In this document: piece by piece, positions 54,941 to 63,220 of the stretch | How positions within the stretch are numbered: the stretch's first letter is position 1 | Layout: every line of letters starts with the position of its first letter | Assembly (NCBI RefSeq): GCF_014899185.1 | Contig: NZ_CP045201.1 | Location: 62,001 to 126,000, forward strand | Length of the DNA: 64,000 nt | Direction: 5' to 3' | Source: Pseudooceanicola spongiae | GTDB taxonomy: Bacteria > Pseudomonadota > Alphaproteobacteria > Rhodobacterales > Rhodobacteraceae | Made by a program: the position numbers and the translations under genes | Notes under the pieces: model-generated | What the model saw: the letters and a program-made list of their open reading frames with translations, nothing else | Databases searched by the model: none | What the model was told of the DNA's origin: nothing

Positions 54941-55753
54941 ATGTCGGTCTCTTCCGGTACTACGGATCTTTCCAGCCTCATCGGCACACACCTTCCATAC
55001 CTGCGCAGATATGCGCGGGCCCTGACAGGATCGCAGAGCTCCGGTGACGCTTATGCGGCGGCCACGCTGGAAGCCATCCTGCAGGATCGTTCCGTATTCG
55101 AGGGCGGCATTGGCGACAAAGCTGCCCTGTTCAAAGTTTATCACACGATCTGGGCCAGTTCCGGGTCGCCCGTCGATATTGAGGCCTCTGGTATGGAGGC
55201 GCGCGCACAGGAACATATGGCCAAGCTAAGCCCCAACACGCGCGAAGCTCTTTTGTTGCATTCCATTGAAGATTTTAATGTCTCCGAAGTTGCAGCCATC
55301 ATGAATACGGACGAGGAAGAAGTTGAATTGCTTCTGAAAACCGCCCGTCAGGAGATGGAAGACGCGATTTCCGGTCGTGTTCTGATCATTGAAGATGAAG
55401 CCATTATCGCGATGGACCTTGAGGCGCTGGTCGCCGAGATGGGCCACCGCATCACCGGCGTGGCGCGCACCCACAAGGAAGCCGTCGCTCTTGGTCGCAA
55501 GGAACAGCCCGATCTGATCCTGGCGGACATCCAGCTTGCCGACAACTCTTCGGGCATCGATGCCGTCAACGAACTGCTGGGCGAGTTTGGCCTGATGCCC
55601 GTGATCTTCATCACGGCCTTCCCCGAGCGTCTGCTGACCGGCGAGCGTCCGGAACCGGCCTTCCTGATTTCCAAACCGTACCGCGAAGATCAGGTCCGCT
55701 CGGCTGTCAGCCAGGCGATGTTCTTTGCCTCGACGGAAACGCTGAAGGGCTGA
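54941..55753 (+). CDS. phyR: PhyR-type stress response regulator
   Basis: A 270-aa protein: N-terminal sigma-factor mimic of EcfG (about residues 1-135) and C-terminal receiver domain with the phosphoacceptor Asp in LILADIQLA. The conserved FITAFPE and later ISKPY segments are the FAT-GUY hallmark of this receiver class. When phosphorylated it binds NepR and frees EcfG. Ribosome site AAGGGG. It is transcribed away from nepR-ecfG. Confidence 0.95.
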   Translation: MSVSSGTTDLSSLIGTHLPYLRRYARALTGSQSSGDAYAAATLEAILQDRSVFEGGIGDKAALFKVYHTIWASSGSPVDIEASGMEARAQEHMAKLSPNTREALLLHSIEDFNVSEVAAIMNTDEEEVELLLKTARQEMEDAISGRVLIIEDEAIIAMDLEALVAEMGHRITGVARTHKEAVALGRKEQPDLILADIQLADNSSGIDAVNELLGEFGLMPVIFITAFPERLLTGERPEPAFLISKPYREDQVRSAVSQAMFFASTETLKG

Positions 55754-55777
55754 GATCTGCCCTGATACGAGATGTCA

Positions 55778-55817
55778 AAAAAACGCCCCGCCGGATTTTT
55801 CCGGCGGGGCGTTTTTT
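55778..55817. terminator. Bidirectional intrinsic terminator after phyR
   Basis: Seventeen-base-pair stem (AAAAAACGCCCCGCCGG and its complement) with a 6-base loop and T/A tracts on both sides, between the convergent phyR and DUF1328 genes. Confidence 0.9.
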
Positions 55818-55848
55818 ATAGAGGTCTGTGACCGCAGGGGGGTTCTTT

Positions 55849-56016
55849 TCAGAACCGATCCTCGAAATGATAGACAACAAGGGCCAGTATTCCCAATCCC
55901 ATGAACAGGATAAAGAGAATCTGGGCGATCCCTGCGGATGCTGCAGCAATCCCCGCATAGCCGAACAAGCCCGCGACGATAGCAACAGCGAAGAAGACGA
56001 TGGACCATAGTGGCAT
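55849..56016 (-). CDS. DUF1328 family small membrane protein
   Basis: A 55-aa protein (MPLWSIVFFAVAIVAG start) with two predicted membrane helices and an acidic YHFEDRF tail, as in DUF1328/YtjA proteins. The start at 56016 has AAGGA 6 bases upstream. Its function is unknown. An EcfG-type promoter lies 55 bases upstream, which places it in the general stress response. Confidence 0.85.
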   Translation of the reverse strand: MPLWSIVFFAVAIVAGLFGYAGIAAASAGIAQILFILFMGLGILALVVYHFEDRF

Positions 56017-56070
56017 GGCATGTCCTTTCCTGCTGTCTGTCCAACCCCGATATGGGGTGCTCGCTAATCC

Positions 56071-56095
56071 AACGCCTCTCCCACAGAGCGGTTCC
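56071..56095 (-). promoter_or_regulatory. EcfG-type promoter for the DUF1328 gene
   Basis: Minus-strand GGAAC (56095-56091), 16-base spacer, CGTT (56074-56071), about 55 bases before the DUF1328 start codon. Confidence 0.75.
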
Positions 56096-56178
56096 GGTCT
56101 GGATGGATTCAATTGGAACGATAGCGCGGTTGTGAGCCGTCACGGTATTTCTGCCACAGCGGGAGGCGGCGGGCAGGC

Positions 56179-57204
56179 TCAGCCGAGCTCATCACCCGCC
56201 GTGACGCCGCTGATCAGCTGATAGGACAGTAGGTCGGGGATGTCGGCGGGATCGCGCACCAGCGGCGTAACGCTGGCGGCCAGTTTGGCGAGCGCGGCGG
56301 TGTGGGTGGCGAGCAGGGCGTCGGCTTCGTCCCAGCCGATGAAGGTCAGGTGCAGCTCCGGCTTCGGTCCCGCCTGCACCATGCGCCCCATGTCGGCCGG
56401 GTGGACCGAGCCGATGCGAGGGTAGCCACCGATGGTCTGGCATTCGGCCAGCAGCAGATAGGGCGTGCCGTCGCCAGTGATCTGCACGTCGCCCGCCTGA
56501 ATGGGTTCCGACGCCAGCCCGCCTGCGGCGCGGTGCCATGTCGGCTCGGTGTCGCTCAGCAGTTGCATCGCCTGACGGTTGCTGCGCGGCCCACGGGTGA
56601 AGGTGGCGGCAGTGAGGGCGGTACGCTGCGCGTCGTCGAACAGGGCGCTCTGCGGGCCAGGGATCAGGCGCACCGTGCCGCCAGTGAAGCGCGCACCGAA
56701 CGGGCCGCCGGCGCGCAGGTGGCAGGCGGGGCGGTGCGGCGCGGGATCATCCGACAGGGGCAGGGTGTCGGCGGGCTGCAGCAGCGCGCCGATGCCGATG
56801 TTGAGGTGCGCGGCGCGACTGCCGAGGAACGCCTCGGTCGCGATGGCGGCGCCGGGGGTGAGATAGCCGACAACGCCACGCTCGACCCCGCCGATCTTGA
56901 GGATCTGCCCCGGTGCGATGGGGTGGGCGGCGTGCCAGCGCAGGGGCGTGCCGTCCAGCGTCGCCTTCATCGGTGCGCCGGTCAGCGCGATGCGGGTTGG
57001 GGCGGTGACGCGGAAGGTGCCCCCGATGCCCGGCATCTCGATCGCAGCGGCGGGTTTGGCGTGCAGCAGCGCCGCGGCCTCTTGCAGGGCCAGCGGGTCG
57101 AGCGCGCCACCGCGGGACAGGCCCTGCGCGCCATGCAGAGGGCGGCCCAGATCCTGCACCGACAGGCCGGGGCCGGCGGCGTCGATGATCAGCGCGGCGC
57201 TCAT
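56179..57204 (-). CDS. pxpC: PxpC/KipA-like biotin-dependent carboxyltransferase-fold protein
   Basis: A 341-aa protein of the urea-amidolyase-associated family: GPGLSVQDLGRPLHGAQGLSRGG near the start and GGYPRIGSVHPADMGRM near the end. With PxpA and PxpB the family forms 5-oxoprolinase. It overlaps the pxpB-like gene by ATGA. No pxpA (LamB/YcsF) lies in this window, so the enzyme may be incomplete here or have another substrate. Confidence 0.85.
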   Translation of the reverse strand: MSAALIIDAAGPGLSVQDLGRPLHGAQGLSRGGALDPLALQEAAALLHAKPAAAIEMPGIGGTFRVTAPTRIALTGAPMKATLDGTPLRWHAAHPIAPGQILKIGGVERGVVGYLTPGAAIATEAFLGSRAAHLNIGIGALLQPADTLPLSDDPAPHRPACHLRAGGPFGARFTGGTVRLIPGPQSALFDDAQRTALTAATFTRGPRSNRQAMQLLSDTEPTWHRAAGGLASEPIQAGDVQITGDGTPYLLLAECQTIGGYPRIGSVHPADMGRMVQAGPKPELHLTFIGWDEADALLATHTAALAKLAASVTPLVRDPADIPDLLSYQLISGVTAGDELG

Positions 57205-57926
57205 GCCAGATCCTCGCGCTTTGCGCCGCCGAGGGGCTGTTGGGCGAGGCTCTCCAACTCCGACGCGCTGACGCGGGCAAAGCGGATCTCGTCGCCCGCG
57301 CGCAGGGGTGTCGGGTCGCTGGAGCCCGGGCTGAAGGGGCGGAACGAGGTCCGCGCCACCTGCACCCAGCCGGTGGGCGAGGCGTTGGCAAAGAGCACCA
57401 GCTGACGGATCGCGGCGACCAGCGCGCCTGCGGGCACCGAGGTCAGTCCGGTCTGGCGGGGGAAGTCCCAGATCTGCGGCAGCAGGCCCATGTAGGGCTG
57501 ACCGGGGGCAAAACCGATGGCCAGCACGCGGGGCGTGGCGGCAAGGATCTGGGTCACGGCCTCGGTCTCGCTGACGCCCGCCTGTTGGGCCGCACTGGCC
57601 AGACCGGGGGCATCCGCGCCGTCAAAGCTGAGGGGCAGGGTCCATATGCGGGTCGGAGACGTCGGGGGCAGGGCCAGCCAGTCGCGACTGTCGATCAGGG
57701 TTTGCAGGGCGTCGCGGGCCGGGGCGCGCGCACCCTCGAACCGCACCATGGTCGAGGTCAGGGCGGGCAGCACCTCAGTCACGCCCGCCAGATCGGCGGC
57801 CTCGGCGGCAAAAGCGAGGGCGGCGCGGTTGGCGGGTTCGGTAAACGCCGCGCTAAAACGCACCAGATAGGCATCCATGCCCAAAGGCAGCAGCTGCGGG
57901 GCGGGAATATGTGCCTGCGGATCCAT
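57201..57926 (-). CDS. pxpB: PxpB/KipI-like allophanate hydrolase subunit 1
   Basis: A 241-aa protein of the allophanate-hydrolase subunit-1 fold: IGFAPGQPYMGLLP and the later ANASPTGWVQVARTS segment match PxpB/KipI. The start at 57926 (MDPQAHIPAP) is preferred; AAGG lies 8 bases upstream. It pairs with the adjoining PxpC-like protein. The TRAP operon is transcribed away from it. Confidence 0.85.
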   Translation of the reverse strand: MDPQAHIPAPQLLPLGMDAYLVRFSAAFTEPANRAALAFAAEAADLAGVTEVLPALTSTMVRFEGARAPARDALQTLIDSRDWLALPPTSPTRIWTLPLSFDGADAPGLASAAQQAGVSETEAVTQILAATPRVLAIGFAPGQPYMGLLPQIWDFPRQTGLTSVPAGALVAAIRQLVLFANASPTGWVQVARTSFRPFSPGSSDPTPLRAGDEIRFARVSASELESLAQQPLGGAKREDLA

Positions 57927-58067
57927 CACCAGAGCCTTGCCTGTATAGGGGGGACAGAGGTTTCTCTTGACCTGAATGGCAAAACGCTGACAAATTGTCA
58001 ACGTAATGTCACCGTAACCGCAAGCCGACCGTCAGAGTCGTGCCCGTTTATCCATCAGGAGAGAGAA

Positions 58068-59033
58068 ATGCTGAGATTTGCTGCTGCCGTCGCCACCGGG
58101 ATCTGCCTCGCGGCCCCGCTGTCCGCCGAAACCTGGAACATGCCGGTGCCCTACGGCGACACCACGTTCCACACCGTCAATATCCGTGAGTTTGCTGCCG
58201 ATGTCGCGAAAGCCACCGATGGCGCGCTGGAGATCGAGGTGCATTCCGCCGGATCGCTGTTCCCCCACCCCGAGATCAAGGGCGCCGTCCGCTCGCGTCA
58301 GGTGCCGATCGGGGAATTCCTGCTGTCGCGCCTGTCGAACGAGGATGCGGCTTATGGCATCGACTCCCAGCCCTTCCTTGCGACCTCGTATGAGGATGCG
58401 AAAAAGCTCTGGGACGCGCAGAAGCCGGTGATCACCGAGCTGATGGCGAAAGAAGATCTGATGCCGCTGTTCTCGGTGCCATGGCCGGCGCAGGGGCTCT
58501 ATACCAACGGCGAGATCAAGACCGTCGACGATCTGTCCGGCCTGCGCTTTCGCGCCTACAACGCCGCGCTGGAGACATTCGCGCAGCTCGCCAATGCCGC
58601 GCCGGTTCAGGTCGAAGAGCCTGATATCGCGCAGGCGTTCTCGACCGGGCAGGTTGCGGCGATGATGACCTCGCCCTCGACGGGCGCGAACTCCAAGGCC
58701 TGGGATTACGTCAACACCTATACGGCCGTGGACGCCTGGCTGCCCAAGAACATCGTCGTGGTGAACAAGAAGATGTTCGACCGTCTGCCCGAAGAGGTGC
58801 AGGCCGCTGTGCTGACCGCTGCCGCCACCGCCGAGACCCGCGGCTGGGAGATGTCGGCCGCCGAAGCCGACGCCAAGAAAGCCCTGATGCAGGAAAACGG
58901 CATGGCCATCGTGGCCCCGTCCGAGGAGCTGATGACCGGTCTCAAGGCCATCGGCGCCACCATGATGGACGACTGGAAAGCCAACGCCAGCGACGCCGGC
59001 AAGACAATCCTCAGCGATTACGAAGCAGATTGA
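58068..59033 (+). CDS. TRAP transporter substrate-binding protein (DctP-like)
   Basis: A 321-aa periplasmic binding protein with a signal peptide (MLRFAAAVATGICLAAP to about LSA-ETW). The DctP signature DDLSGLRFRAYNAALETFA carries the substrate-binding Arg. The start at 58068 has AGGAGAGAG upstream. The frame is open far upstream, but that part is antisense to pxpB. Divergence from the PxpBC-like genes suggests a pyroglutamate-like or other small-acid cargo; this is inference. Confidence 0.92.
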   Translation: MLRFAAAVATGICLAAPLSAETWNMPVPYGDTTFHTVNIREFAADVAKATDGALEIEVHSAGSLFPHPEIKGAVRSRQVPIGEFLLSRLSNEDAAYGIDSQPFLATSYEDAKKLWDAQKPVITELMAKEDLMPLFSVPWPAQGLYTNGEIKTVDDLSGLRFRAYNAALETFAQLANAAPVQVEEPDIAQAFSTGQVAAMMTSPSTGANSKAWDYVNTYTAVDAWLPKNIVVVNKKMFDRLPEEVQAAVLTAAATAETRGWEMSAAEADAKKALMQENGMAIVAPSEELMTGLKAIGATMMDDWKANASDAGKTILSDYEAD

Positions 59034-59108
59034 TCTCGTCCGGTCCCGCGCGTGCAGATGCGCGGGACCCTTTCGCCTTCAACGCGGTCTTTCAACAGGG
59101 GTGACGCA

Positions 59109-59633
59109 ATGCGGCGCGGTCTGGACTTGCTCTATCTTGCGGGGGGCGTGGCGGCGGCTGCCGCGATCTCTCTGATCTGTCTCGTGGTGACGGCGCAGGT
59201 CTGTCTGAACATCCTCGCGCGCATCGGCGGGCCGGGCTATTCGTTCACCATTCCCTCCTACGCCGATTTCGCCGGGTTCCTGCTGGCCGCTGCCAGCTTT
59301 CTGGCGCTGGCCCCGACCCTGCGCGCCGGGGTGCATATCCGCGTCAACCTGCTGACCTCGCGCCTGGGCTCGCGCGCAAGCTGGGCGCTGGAGCTGCTGG
59401 TGCTGGTGATGGCGAGCGCCCTCGCGGGCTACGCCTGCTTCTACGCGATCAACCTGACCTGGGAGAGCTGGGATTTCGGTGACATGTCCACCGGCATGGT
59501 GGCGATCCCGCTGTGGATCCCGCAGCTGGCAATGGACGCCGGGCTGGCCCTGCTGACAATCGCGCTGCTGGATACATTGGTCGAGAGCCTGCGCGCAGGC
59601 CACGCCATCATCGCCGACGCGGGAGAGGCCTGA
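59109..59633 (+). CDS. TRAP transporter small permease (DctQ-like)
   Basis: A 174-aa protein with four predicted membrane helices; the start at 59109 (MRRGLDLLYL) follows AGGGG. Its stop shares one base with the large-permease start (TGATG). Confidence 0.9.
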   Translation: MRRGLDLLYLAGGVAAAAAISLICLVVTAQVCLNILARIGGPGYSFTIPSYADFAGFLLAAASFLALAPTLRAGVHIRVNLLTSRLGSRASWALELLVLVMASALAGYACFYAINLTWESWDFGDMSTGMVAIPLWIPQLAMDAGLALLTIALLDTLVESLRAGHAIIADAGEA

Positions 59634-60931
59634 TGTCCGATCCCGTGATCTTCTCGATCCTGCTGGGCGTGTTGCTGGTGATGCTGGCGGCGGGCCTCTG
59701 GGTGGCGCTGTCGCTGATGGCACTGGCGCTGGTGGCCCTGGTCTTCTTTGCCAATGCGCCGCAAGGGCTGGTGCTGGCGACAACCCTCTGGGCCAATTCG
59801 CACAGCTGGACGCTGGCAGCCCTGCCGCTTTTCATCCTGATGGGCGAGATTTTGCTCCGCTCGCGCCTGTCCAACGACATGTTCTCCGGTCTTGCGCCCT
59901 GGCTGGGGCGGGTGCCGGGGCGGCTGCTGCATGTGAACGTACTGGGCTGTGCGATCTTCGCCGCCGTTTCGGGCTCGTCTGCGGCAACGGCGGCCACCAT
60001 CGGGCGCATGTCGGTGCCCGAGCTTGAGGCGCGCGGCTATCCACAAAGCCTGATCCTCGGCACGCTGGCAGGCTCGGCGACGCTGGGTCTGCTGATCCCG
60101 CCCTCGATCATCCTGATCGTCTACGGCGTGGCAACCGAGCAGAGCATCGCACGGCTGTTCGTGGCCGGGATCCTGCCGGGTCTGATGCTGGTGGCGATGT
60201 TCGCAGGCTACGTGGCCCTGCGCGCGCTGATGTCCCCCGGTCTCATTCCGGACGAAGGCGTCCACTACACGCTGCGCCAGAAACTGGCAGCCTCGCGGCG
60301 CCTGATCCCGGTGATGCTGCTGATCATCGGGGTGATGGGGTCGATCTACACCGGAGTCGCGTCGCCCACGGATGCGGCTGCGGTAGGGGTGTTCCTGGCG
60401 GTGGTGCTGGCTTTTGCTTCGGGTGGGTTCAGCTGGCGCGACCTGATGGCTGCGCTGATGTCGGCGACGCGAACCTCCTGCATGATCGCCTTCATCCTGA
60501 TGGGGGCAGCGTTTCTGGCGATTTCAATGGGCTTCACCGGCATCCCGAGGAACCTCGCCGCCTGGATCGGCACGATGGAGCTGTCGCCCTATGCACTATT
60601 GGCGGTCCTGACGGTGTTCTTCATCGTGCTCGGCTGCTTTTTGGACGGAATCTCGGTCGTCGTGCTCACGACCTCGATCATCCTGCCGATGGTACAGGCG
60701 GTTGGCATCGACACCCTGTGGTTCGGGATCTACCTGGTGCTGGTCGTCGAGATGAGCCAGATCACCCCGCCGGTCGGCTTCAACCTGTTTGTCATCCAAG
60801 GGCTGACCGGTATCGATATCCTGCGCGTGGCCAAAGCCGCATTGCCATTCTTCGGGCTGTTGTTGCTGGGCGTGCTCCTGATCACGCTGTTTCCCGGGAT
60901 CGTCACCGTTCTGCCCAATGCAATGGGGTAG
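59633..60931 (+). CDS. TRAP transporter large permease (DctM-like)
   Basis: A 432-aa polytopic membrane protein: FAAVSGSSAATAATIGRMS, GSATLGLLIPPSIILIVYG and the C-terminal PPVGFNLFVIQGLTG are DctM features. The start at 59633 is fixed by the TGATG junction. Third TRAP system of the window. Confidence 0.92.
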   Translation: MSDPVIFSILLGVLLVMLAAGLWVALSLMALALVALVFFANAPQGLVLATTLWANSHSWTLAALPLFILMGEILLRSRLSNDMFSGLAPWLGRVPGRLLHVNVLGCAIFAAVSGSSAATAATIGRMSVPELEARGYPQSLILGTLAGSATLGLLIPPSIILIVYGVATEQSIARLFVAGILPGLMLVAMFAGYVALRALMSPGLIPDEGVHYTLRQKLAASRRLIPVMLLIIGVMGSIYTGVASPTDAAAVGVFLAVVLAFASGGFSWRDLMAALMSATRTSCMIAFILMGAAFLAISMGFTGIPRNLAAWIGTMELSPYALLAVLTVFFIVLGCFLDGISVVVLTTSIILPMVQAVGIDTLWFGIYLVLVVEMSQITPPVGFNLFVIQGLTGIDILRVAKAALPFFGLLLLGVLLITLFPGIVTVLPNAMG

Positions 60932-61007
60932 GGGGCTCCGCCCCCGCCCGCTTCGCGGCCTCCCCCGGGATATTTCCAACAGGGAAACACTCCAGGCCGA
61001 GGCTCAA

Positions 61008-61041
61008 TGTCATCTTGCCGAAAATACTTCCGCCGGAGGCG
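61008..61041. repeat. REP-like intergenic repeat, copy 2
   Basis: TGTCATCTTGCCGAAAATAC followed by a GGAGGCG box, nearly the same as 36839-36870. Preceding GC-rich inverted repeats (from 60931, GGGGGCTCCGCCCCC) resemble those around copy 1. Confidence 0.5.
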
Positions 61042-61076
61042 TTCCGGAGACATCAGGAAGAGCGCGATCGGATATT

Positions 61077-61586
61077 CTAGAGACTCGCAGCTGCACGGCT
61101 GGCCTGATCGTATTGGCCGGACATGGCGCGCAGGGCTGAGGCGACTTTTCGAAGTTCGTCACCGTCAAAGCCTGCGGGAAGGGTGCCGAGCAGGCATTGT
61201 TCGCGTATCTTGCGGTAGCTGAGGCAAAGTGCCTCGCCGGGCGGGGATGTGGTGTAGAACACCTCTTTGCCGCGCTTTTCGCTGTTCAGCAGGCCGAGCT
61301 TGAGGAGTTTGCGCAGGGCGTAATTCACCGTGTGGGAATCTTCGATATTCAGCAGGAAGGTGATGTCGGTGAGGCGTTTTTCTCGGCCACGGCTGTTGGT
61401 GTTGTGAAGCACCAGGATTTCGAGCGGTGACAGTTCGGGCAGTCCTGCGGCGGCCATGCACCGCTGCATCCAGCGGGTGAAGGCATTGTAGGCGATGATC
61501 AGGCCATATTCGAATTCTGACGCTTCCCAGCCCGTGCCCTCGGCCAGGTGACGGGAGGAGACGATGCGGCGGGTGTCCGTATCCAT
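61077..61586 (-). CDS. MarR-like winged-helix transcriptional regulator
   Basis: A 169-aa winged-helix protein: LSPLEILVLHNTNSRGREKR, DITFLLNIEDSHTVNYALRK (recognition helix) and the wing KRGKEVFYTTSPPGE. The start at 61586 (MDTDTRRIV) has AAAGG upstream. It converges with the third TRAP operon and may control it. No ligand can be suggested. Confidence 0.85.
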   Translation of the reverse strand: MDTDTRRIVSSRHLAEGTGWEASEFEYGLIIAYNAFTRWMQRCMAAAGLPELSPLEILVLHNTNSRGREKRLTDITFLLNIEDSHTVNYALRKLLKLGLLNSEKRGKEVFYTTSPPGEALCLSYRKIREQCLLGTLPAGFDGDELRKVASALRAMSGQYDQASRAAASL

Positions 61587-61792
61587 GGCGGGACCTTTCT
61601 GACGATGGCGATTTGTTGGTAAATTATCAGTAAAAGGCTGGCTCACATAGGCCTTTTTGGGCGCAAATCGTGGTGAACGGTTTCTGCCGGCGTCGGGGGT
61701 GTTTTCCGCCCGGTCTTGCCGTGCAGCGTTTCGGGTGCGATTGCGGGTAGAATGTGTACGCGGCGCAGGTGGCAGGACAGAAGGCGACAGGG

Positions 61793-63055
61793 ATGCGGAG
61801 AAGGGGAAGGAATGTGATACGGGTTCTGGCGGGTGTGCTCGGGGCTGCTGCGGTGCTGGCCTTCGCCGGTGGGGCTGAGCGCGCCATGGCGCAGGGGTTT
61901 GGGGCGCAGACCTTCAGCGCTCTGGCACGGGTCGATCCTGCGCACAGCTGGATCCGGGATCGCAAGGGCGGGCTGGAGCTGGAGCTGGCGCTGAGCCAGG
62001 GGGTTCCCTATCGCATCTTCACGCTGGATGACCCGCGCCGGGTGGTGCTGGATTTCCGCGAGGCAGACTGGAGCGGGGTTCAGGGGGATGGCTTGCTGCG
62101 CTCTGATCTGGCCGGTGAGGCAACGATGGGTCTGGTGCGTCCCGGCTGGTCGCGGCTTGTGCTGAGCCTGAACGCGCCGCTGGCGTTGCAGCGCGCGGCG
62201 CTGAAGATTGACCCCGACAGTGGCAGCGCCGTACTGACTGCACGGTTCATCCGGGTCAGTGCGTCGGATTTTGCGGCTCGTGCCGGGGCGCCTTATGATG
62301 CGGCCTGGGCCTTGCCCCCGGCGGTGCAAAAGGCCGCTCCGCCGCGCGACGATGGTGTCTTGCGGGTGCTGCTGGACCCCGGTCATGGCGGCATTGACCC
62401 CGGTGCCATGCGTGACGGCATCCGCGAAAGCACGTTGATGCTGACCTTCGCGCGTGAGCTGCGCGAGGCGCTGGTGCGCGCTGGAGTCGAGGTCTGGATG
62501 ACTCGGGAGGACGACAGCTTTGTCTCGCTGGAGGGGCGCGTCGAGAGGGCGCATGAGCTGGGCGCAGATGTGTTGATCTCGCTGCATGCGGATGCTCTGG
62601 CGGGGGGCGGCGCACGGGGCACGACGGTGCATACGCTGTCCAAGACGGCGACCGACGAGGCCTCGCGCAAGTTGGCGGAGCGGCATGAGCGGGGCGATAT
62701 CCTGGCGGGTGTCGATCTCAGCCATAGTGATGATGTCGTGGCGGATGTGCTGATGGACCTGGCGCGGATGGAGACTCAGCCGCGCAGTGAAAAGCTGGCG
62801 GATGCCGTGGTCAACGGGCTGCGCAGTGCTGGCCTGCCGCTGAATTCGCGGCCCCGGCGGGCGGCGGGCTATTCGGTGCTGAAGGCCGCCGATATCCCCA
62901 GCATTTTGATCGAGGTGGGGTTTCTGTCCAGCGACCGGGACCGGGCCAATCTGCTGGATCCGGTGTTTCGGGCGCATCTTTCCGGGGCGGTGCGCGATGC
63001 CGTGCTGGCCTGGCACCTCGCCGACAAGGCCGAGGCTCCGCTGCGCCGCCAGTGA
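61793..63055 (+). CDS. N-acetylmuramoyl-L-alanine amidase
   Basis: A ~420-aa secreted cell-wall amidase: signal peptide (hydrophobic VLAGVLGAAAVLAFAGG to about AMA-QGF), an AMIN targeting domain (about residues 45-160) and a C-terminal Amidase_3 zinc domain. The zinc ligands are in LLDPGHGGIDPGA, the Glu of IRESTLML and SLHADA; the catalytic Glu is in ILIEVGFLSS. The start may be ATG 61793 or GTG 61814, the latter with AAGGGGAAGGA close upstream. It splits septal peptidoglycan during division. Confidence 0.9.
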   Translation: MRRRGRNVIRVLAGVLGAAAVLAFAGGAERAMAQGFGAQTFSALARVDPAHSWIRDRKGGLELELALSQGVPYRIFTLDDPRRVVLDFREADWSGVQGDGLLRSDLAGEATMGLVRPGWSRLVLSLNAPLALQRAALKIDPDSGSAVLTARFIRVSASDFAARAGAPYDAAWALPPAVQKAAPPRDDGVLRVLLDPGHGGIDPGAMRDGIRESTLMLTFARELREALVRAGVEVWMTREDDSFVSLEGRVERAHELGADVLISLHADALAGGGARGTTVHTLSKTATDEASRKLAERHERGDILAGVDLSHSDDVVADVLMDLARMETQPRSEKLADAVVNGLRSAGLPLNSRPRRAAGYSVLKAADIPSILIEVGFLSSDRDRANLLDPVFRAHLSGAVRDAVLAWHLADKAEAPLRRQ

Positions 63056-63162
63056 TGCGCCGGGGCCCGACGCCGCAGGCGCGCGGCTGCAGCCGCCCCT
63101 TGGGCTGCAGGGCGCAGCGCAGGCGTGTTCCGGCGGATCGCGCCACTTTGCGGGGATGTGTT

Positions 63163-63191
63163 TTGACCCCTCCGGCACACCGCCCTATATA
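63163..63191 (+). promoter_or_regulatory. Probable sigma-70-type promoter of the PBP1A gene
   Basis: TTGACC at 63163-63168, 17-base spacer and TATATA at 63186-63191, 30 bases before the GTG start. Confidence 0.5.
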
Positions 63192-63220
63192 CTGCTTTCA
63201 ACCAGAAAGGCGCGCCGCCC

